NCBI RefSeq assembly: GCF_046630445.1
Contig: NC_092341.1
Coordinates: 292,706,001-292,770,000, forward strand
Direction: 5' to 3'
DNA: 64,000 nucleotides
From: Rutidosis leptorrhynchoides
Lineage: Eukaryota > Streptophyta > Magnoliopsida > Asterales > Asteraceae
The notes beneath the pieces are model-generated. The model was not told where the DNA came from. It did not search any database and worked only from the letters and a program-made list of their open reading frames with translations. A program made the position numbers and the translations under genes. Below, in pieces: positions 58,221 to 64,000 of the stretch; positions within the stretch are counted from its first letter, which is position 1, and the number at the start of each line of letters is the position of its first letter.

Positions 58221-59519
58221 TTGAAAATCAATTATAATGAAATTCCATGGTTTGCAGACTATGCAAACTATTTAGTACGTGGATTCCTTGAAAAAGGGTT
58301 GTCGTACCAAAAACGAAAGAAATTCTTTAGTGATATAAAACACTATTTTTGGGAAGATCCACATTTATTCAAAAGTTGTCCCGATGGAATAATACGCCGA
58401 TGCATATTCGGGGATGAAGCTAGTCAAATATTAAACCATTGTCACACAGGACCAACAGGAGGGCATTATGGGCCTCAACTCACAGCAAGAAAAGTCTATG
58501 ACGCTGGATTCTATTGGCCTACAATTTTCAAAGACGCACACCTTCTTTGTAAATCCTGTGATGCATGTCAAAGAGTCGGAAAAATAAGTCAACATGATGA
58601 AATGCCACAAAATGTCATTCAAGTATGTGAAGTATTTGACGTTTGGGGTATTGACTTTATGGGTCCATTTCCAAAATCTCATAATAATCTCTACATTCTC
58701 GTTGCCATTGATTATGTATCTAAATGGGCGGAAGCACAAGCTCTCCTAACTAACGATGCACGAGTTGTAGTCAACTTTTTAAAACATCTTTTTGCAAGGT
58801 TCGGAACACCGAAAGCTTTAATAAGTGATCGGGGTACTCATTTCTGTAATAATCAACTTGAGAAAGTTCTCAAAAGATATGGAGTAACTCATAAAATCTC
58901 CATCGCTTATCATCCACAAACAAGTGGATAAGTTGAAAATACCAACCGAGCATTAAAACGTATTCTAGAAAAAACTGTAGGGTCAAATCCAAATGAATGG
59001 TCCATGAAATTGGAGGATGCACTCTAGGCTTTTAGAACAGCCTATAAAACTCCAATTGGAACCACACCTTTTAAACTTGTTTACGGAAAAACATGTCACC
59101 TTCAAGTAGAAATTGAGCACAAAGCATTCTGGACTTTGAAGACATGTAATCTTGATTTACATGAAGCAGGACGTTTACAATTAAGTCAACTGAACGAATT
59201 AGAGGAATTAAGACATGATGCATATGAAAATTCTTTAATCTATAAGGAAAGAACGAAGAAATGGCATGATAAAAGAATCAGAAGTTCAAAAGAATTTAAG
59301 GAAGGAGACAGAGTTCTTCTTTTCAATTCACGATTCAAGCTATTTCCTGAAAAGTTGAAATCAAGATGGTCTGGACCATTCATAGTCAAGAGAGTTTTCC
59401 CATACGGAACAATAGAGTTAATAAATTCAAATGGGATTGAATTTAAAGTTAATGGTCACAGAGTTAAACATTACATACATGATCCGATGGAAATCGACAA
59501 TGAAGTTAATCATAATTTC
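58221..59519 (+). pseudogene. integrase of element C
   Basis: HHCC zinc finger ([13 protein letters not shown] ... CKSCDACQR) at about 58438-58571. Catalytic core: [11 protein letters not shown] with the first Asp at about 58652, [13 protein letters not shown] with the second at about 58826, YHPQTSG, an in-frame TAA at 58929, then VENTNRALKRIL with the catalytic Glu. A TAG at 59025 sits at a normally Trp position. C-terminal part: [47 protein letters not shown] and [13 protein letters not shown], the GPF/SH3-like fold. No chromodomain, as expected for Athila/Tat elements. Confidence 0.88.
59499..59519 (+). repeat. left copy of 21-bp direct repeat bracketing the second protease module
   Basis: AATGAAGTTAATCATAATTTC, in frame as NEVNHNF. 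Matches 60480-60500 at 20 of 21 positions. Confidence 0.8.
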
Positions 59520-60479
59520 ATCACCCAAGAAAACCCTCAGAATGAAAACATAAATATGTTGTCAAAGACATATGAAAAGCCAAAATTAGAAGACGGGGAG
59601 TCTTCAAATTGGAGTGATGAAGAAGAATTTCTATATAAACCTCCCATTCCAAGAAACGAAGAAAAATGTGAACAAGAAGTTCAAGTAGAAGTGAAAGAAC
59701 CAAGAAAAGATCACCCGAAAAAAGTTAACAAACCAACTCTACTTACTAAAGTAGGAGACCCAGGTGAATTTATCATTTCTTGCTTGCTTAATGATGGTGC
59801 TATATATAATGGGCTCGCAGATTTAGGAGCGAGTGCGAATGTTATGCCTCTTTCCTTATACAAAAGATTAGGAGTGGGTAAATTAAGACCAACCAGAATA
59901 GGTGTTCAATTATTTGATCAAACCATTAAACACTCGGTTGGAATAGCCAACAATTTACTTGTTAAAGTGGGAAGTTTGACCTTCGCTGCTACTTCATAGT
60001 TATTAATATGGAGGAAGACCTTGATATTCCTCTAATTTTAGGTCGCCCATTTTTAGCAACCACCGAGGCATTCTTTGATGTAAGAGAAGGTAGAATGACA
60101 CTTAGGGATGGTGATAAATAGTCACCTTTGTGAATCGAAAGTTTCAATCTCCACCAATCAAAACTGTTGAACCAATAAAAACGCCTATGTGTGGGGAAGA
60201 TGAAGAAACACCTAATGATAACCCGATAACAAAGAACCCCGTTGTTGATACAAAATTAGATGGACCCGTTTTTAACAGTTCAACGAATAAACTTTATAAC
60301 GGATTCAAGATGCTAGGATTAAGGGGAACTTTAAGTTATGCAATCGATTAGTATCAAATTTGTCGCCTAAAGAAAAGGTGATGTTAATTGAATTTGTGAA
60401 TGTTACAGAGGAAATCAACAAATGGCTTGAAGCGAAAGTCAGAGATATGAAAGTTGTTGATGTTCCAATTGAAGTTAAT
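59520..60479 (+). pseudogene. second retropepsin-like domain after integrase (element C)
   Basis: After the integrase C-terminus comes an acidic linker ([19 protein letters not shown]), then a second protease-like domain: [12 protein letters not shown], the catalytic-type [20 protein letters not shown] at about 59814-59873, [16 protein letters not shown], a frame change near 59990, then MEEDLDIPLILGRPFLAT at about 60010-60060 and a further frame change near 60118. It parallels the first protease along its length (DLGAS.N.MP.SLY..L.VG.L.PTRI, PLILGRPFL.T), so it is a paralogous domain, not a chance match. A C-terminal linker (VTEEINKWLEAKVRDMKVVD) leads to the right direct repeat. Confidence 0.8.
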
Positions 60480-60500
60480 AATGAAGTTAATCACAATTTC
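60480..60500 (+). repeat. right copy of 21-bp direct repeat
   Basis: AATGAAGTTAATCACAATTTC, followed by DTTAN and a TAA at 60516-60518, then GTGTGGGGAG, the usual wording after Athila-type pol. Confidence 0.8.
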
Positions 60501-60660
60501 GATACCACAGCTAACTAAGTGTGGGGAGATTTAAATGTTTTAAAGGATAATATAATGCTGTCTAGAGTTAGATTTTCTGTTTTCGTGTAGTTCTCGAGAA
60601 TAGAATCCGAATGGTCTTTCCCTAGCAGACCCTAAAGAACTAGTCTTCTCCCTCCATTCT
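60501..60660 (+). other. end of pol and 3' untranslated part of element C
   Basis: Ends the pol frame at 60516. GTGTGGGGAGATTTAAA follows, then non-coding DNA up to the element D LTR. Confidence 0.6.
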
Positions 60661-62673
60661 TGTAACGACCCGGAAATTTCCGACCAAATTTAAACCCTAA
60701 TCTCTATATGTTTCCGACACGATAAGCAAAAATCTGTAATATTGAGTCTAGAAAATTTGAAATCTATATTTAGGTAATCAATTACCCTTTGACTGTCCCC
60801 GATGATTCACGAACCATTGCTTGTAAATGTGTGGATCTATATAAATATGTGTATATATAAATATGTTTAATATATATAATGACATGAATATTAATAAACT
60901 ATTATAGACATTTATAGTTATAAATAAATATGCACAATAATATACGTCGTAATAAAAACTATTATTTTATATGCATATTTCTTGTATATATATAAATGAA
61001 ATTATAATTTAGTTGTTTTAGATAGTACATTATAAATATGATTACTAAAAAGGTATTATTCTTATTTAAGATTTATCATTATCATTAGTAATAATAATAT
61101 TATCATCATTATTATATTATTATAAGTTTATATTATTATAATTTGTAATGTTAAAAGTAGTATTATTAGAGTCATATTTATTGTGACTTTTCTTAATATT
61201 GTGACTTATTATTAATATTATTATTATTATTTGTATATTTATCAATACATTTACTATTATCGTATTTTAGCAATTTATTTATTTATAATATTTATAAAAG
61301 ATCATTCACGTGATTTAAAGATTCCAAATCGGGTTACAATCATTTTGAACTGTTGTTTATATTCCTCAATTGAATGATCCACTGATAAAATCCAAAAGTA
61401 GTTAAATATGCTTTTCTCCCTTTTTGACTCTCACGAATAACACACAAACACTTGTTTATTGTGTACAATGAATGATATATCTTCTTTTATTATATATACA
61501 CACTCATACATATGTAAGATGAGAATAAGCCAACAACTTTACAATTTGTTTTCTGATTACTCGACTACCTTATCTCTCTTTCTCTCTTCTCTTCCTCTTC
61601 CATCTTGTTTCAATACCACTCATCTAAACCATACCCACTTCTTTAAATCCATCAAACAACCACCATAAACGGGTCACCATTACAACCCATGACAACACCA
61701 TCGTGATTCACCACTCCGTCATCACCATCTCCTACCACACTAAACCACACCAATACCTATCTTCTTCCTTCTCGTGAGTACTCAACTCGACCATCGTACA
61801 ATCATCTGCAACCACCGTCGGTCACCCCATAACCGCCACACCTATTCATCCTTCTTTGTTTTTAGTTCCATTAACCATCAACCCGGCATAAACCACGATA
61901 GTTAACCATGAACTATCACGCAATCATATCACTTCTACTGCAGTTTGTTTTCCTGTTTCCAGTCTAACAATAACACCACTTTCATCATATAACCAACCGA
62001 CGACTTCACTGCTGTGAACCGTCGATCCCCACCATTTAATCATCATCAAACCGCCATCATTATCATTGTTACACTGCTCGTTTTTATTTCTTTAACTGTT
62101 CGATCTTTCATGTTATACCTATCACACAAACCGCTACCACTCATTAATCATCGGTCCTATTCAAGTTTAAACTATCCAAACTCAATACTTCGAAGGGTTA
62201 TTGTTACTGTTACTAGGCTACGGTTTTATTACCGTACATTCGATCAACCCAAACAAATACCTTAAATCCACCACTACCGATCACCGGTTATCACCTCAAC
62301 CACCACCGAAAAACCATCTCTTTCCCTCTCCCCTCTCTCACTAACTCTCCTTTTCAAATCCAAATTCTGTTGCAGTCGACAAAGTCGTCACCTTCCATCT
62401 TTTCGTGATTACACAACCCAATTGTGTCGATCCTTTTCTGCTCAGCTACAAACCCTCGCCAATCATCGTTTCTTTCTGGGTTTAAAACAAGAAAAACCCG
62501 ATAACAATTGTTGGACACTCCTGCTACGTCTATATTTTTTTTTCAATCGACCCAAACTAACTACAAACCCACCTGCAAACCTTCGATTATTAAACTAGCA
62601 GCTACATCATATTTTTTTTATTCTTTCCTTTTATCTTGTTGAGCTCCACACTCACCACAACCATCATACAAAT
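60661..62673 (+). repeat. LTR of element D (gypsy, related to element F), interrupted
   Basis: Starts TGTAACGACCCGGAAATTTC, then CCGACCAAATTTAAAC, matching the start of the element F LTR (minus strand) through GATAAGCAAA(A/G)TCTGTAA and GA(C/T)GATTCACGAAC. AT-rich, then a C-rich, CACC/CATC-rich part (61600-62660) with short open frames I do not trust. Cut at 62674 by a copia LTR. Its other end lies outside the window. Confidence 0.7.
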
Positions 62674-63768
62674 TGTTGGGATTTAACAAGTTTCATAATA
62701 CTTAAAACCTTTTAAGAAACATATCAAAGCGGAAGCATGTTAGTTACATTTTAACTTGTTAATCTTTAAACCATTTTAAAGTTAAATCCCATGGATCAAG
62801 TTGTGAAATAATATGCTTACAAACTACAAGATAGTAATTTAGAAGTTATACCTTCTCCAAGTTAGGAGGTTATTTACTTCCAAGAATGATGAATTTGAAG
62901 ATGAAAACACCAAGCTTATTCTTCTCCAATATCACCCTTAACCTTGGCTAGACTTTGGTACCTTATAACCTTACTAACCAAGCTAGAAAACTACTTTATT
63001 TGAACCTTAAAATCTGGACAGCAAGTACCAAGAAAGATGATGATGAATACTAGTTCCAAAACTATGGAACCTCAAGAGATAATACCCCAAACTTGTAACC
63101 AACACTTAGTACTTTGGTTAGGATTTAATCACACTTGAATGGAGCTTATAAAAACCAAATTATGAACTCCTTTGAGCTGCATATACCCCACGTTTTGGAC
63201 AGCAGAATAGCAGAAGTTTTGTGCAGTTTTTTGATATGTAAATTGCTTCTTCTTTTTTTTTCCAAAGTGAGTCAAGATGCATGTTATAGGAATTGGGAAA
63301 GCATGGGCATCAAATGGAATCTCTAGCATGCTTCTTGAACTCCCAATGCCACTACAAGGATTATTTTATAATATACATTATATATAAAAAAAACTGATTT
63401 TATAAAATCAGTTTTTATAAAACTTAATTTTATAAAACACATTATATAAACATGTATATTATTTGTTATGTATATTTTATAAAACCAATTTTATAAAATG
63501 TGACATAACTTAATTATTTAACCTATAAATAATTAAATCCTTGTTATATAAGTTATTTCATAACTTATATATAAACATATCAAGTAACATTATTTAAGAA
63601 ACCTTTTCTTTAAAGTTCAAGTGTCGTGTATTTAATCAACGATCCAACCGCTAAAATTAAATACGAATAAAGTGTCGGTAAGTTTGTTATTGGGTATGAC
63701 CCGACTTGGATCATAACACATTAGCCACATTAATTTAATATGTCTCTCGGGCATACGAAATACCTTCA
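62674..63768 (-). repeat. 3' LTR of a minus-strand Ty1/copia element (G), 1095 bp
   Basis: Plus-strand ends TGTTGGGATTTAACAAG and GAAATACCTTCA. On the minus strand it starts TGAAGGTATTTCGTATGCCC, directly after a purine-rich GTGCAAGTGGGAGAT. That AAGTGGGAGA-TG boundary and the TATGCCC(G/T)AGAG word are like BARE/Angela-type copia elements. CAAAT (62669-62673) would be the left target-duplication copy. No coding sequence. Confidence 0.65.
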
Positions 63769-64000
63769 ATCTCCCACTTGCACGAGAAACATAAGAAATT
63801 AATGCAAGTGATGGATACAACCTAACACACCGTCCATCACCCCTAATATGTTATGACTTTGTGCCATTCAATAACATCATCCCTTTTCGAGCTCCCTACT
63901 CGAACTGATATATGTAGGTGAATCTTTCATTATATCCTTTCATCATAGATGTCATGTTAAATCCAAGAGATACAGAGTGATCACTCTCTTATAGATTTAA
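63769..64000 (-). other. polypurine tract and 3' interior end of copia element G
   Basis: Minus-strand polypurine tract AAGTGGGAGA at about 63770-63779. The rest is the 3' untranslated or pol-flanking part; no open frame identified before the window ends. Confidence 0.5.

Larger units (their letters stand above)
50716..60660 (+). mobile_element. element C: large Athila/Tat-like Ty3/gypsy element, 3' LTR not in window
   Basis: LTR 50716-52650, tRNA-Asp primer site, 1.26-kb leader, then gag, protease, reverse transcriptase, RNase H, integrase and a second protease-like module. All parts from 53937 to about 59990 lie in one reading frame, interrupted only by eleven in-frame stops (55107, 55134, 55230, 55428, 55728, 56559, 57465, 57630, 58041, 58929, 59025). 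The first frameshift comes near 59990. The LTR of element D starts at 60661 before C's own 3' LTR appears. Confidence 0.85.

Noticed and set aside
61459..62265. Frames in the C-rich part of the element D LTR
   Set aside because: Low-complexity His/Pro/Ser-rich frames in LTR DNA, no motif.

Overview
The window looks like a repeat-dense, AT-rich stretch of a flowering-plant nuclear genome. The evidence is plant-type LTR retrotransposons with initiator-tRNA-Met and tRNA-Asp primer sites, PIF/Harbinger, hAT-like and Helitron-like DNA elements, a degenerate CCCTAAA telomere-like tract, and fragments of plant-type nuclear genes (a UBR7-like PHD finger, a mitochondrial ATP synthase OSCP). The style of the LTR families reminds me of Asteraceae, but that is recollection, not proof. 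I see no intact ordinary host gene, no rRNA or tRNA gene and no CRISPR array.

Layout, left half. 1-14.1 kb is non-coding DNA with small DNA transposons: a gene-fragment cluster on the minus strand (3.8-5.3 kb) ending in a Helitron-like 5' terminus, a 600-bp hAT-like element with a perfect 8-bp target duplication (6504-7103), a broken Harbinger transposase (7945-9261, minus) and two related Helitron-like elements (9710-10615, 12167-12608). From 14.1 to 31 kb three LTR elements are joined end to end with truncated borders. A is a chromovirus with a large internal deletion. B is a chromovirus with three ORFs, one an F-box protein, and is cut off inside reverse transcriptase. E is the 5' end of a minus-strand Athila-like element. 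31-39.3 kb is non-coding with microsatellites, gene and LINE relics, a second hAT-like element with target duplication and a copia RNase H relic.

Layout, right half. 39.3-64 kb is a nest. A Ty1/copia element starts at 39346. A young minus-strand LTR element F (40732-49098, 5-bp target duplication GGGGC) split its gag. A large Athila/Tat-like element C (from 50716) cut it again. C is interrupted at 60661 by the LTR of element D, and D at 62674 by a minus-strand copia LTR (G) that runs off the window.

Main points of interest. (1) Element B carries an acidic ORF and an F-box ORF between primer site and gag. Every ORF of A and B, and the pre-gag ORF of F, starts directly after a splice-acceptor-like sequence, and A, B and F share a GT(G/A)AGT donor-like site just after the primer site. 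This suggests expression by alternative splicing. (2) Element C has a second retropepsin-like domain after integrase, bracketed by 21-bp near-identical direct repeats. (3) LTRs and leaders of unrelated families carry paired short palindromes, including a CATGCGATCGCATG pair spaced 31-33 bp in two different lineages.
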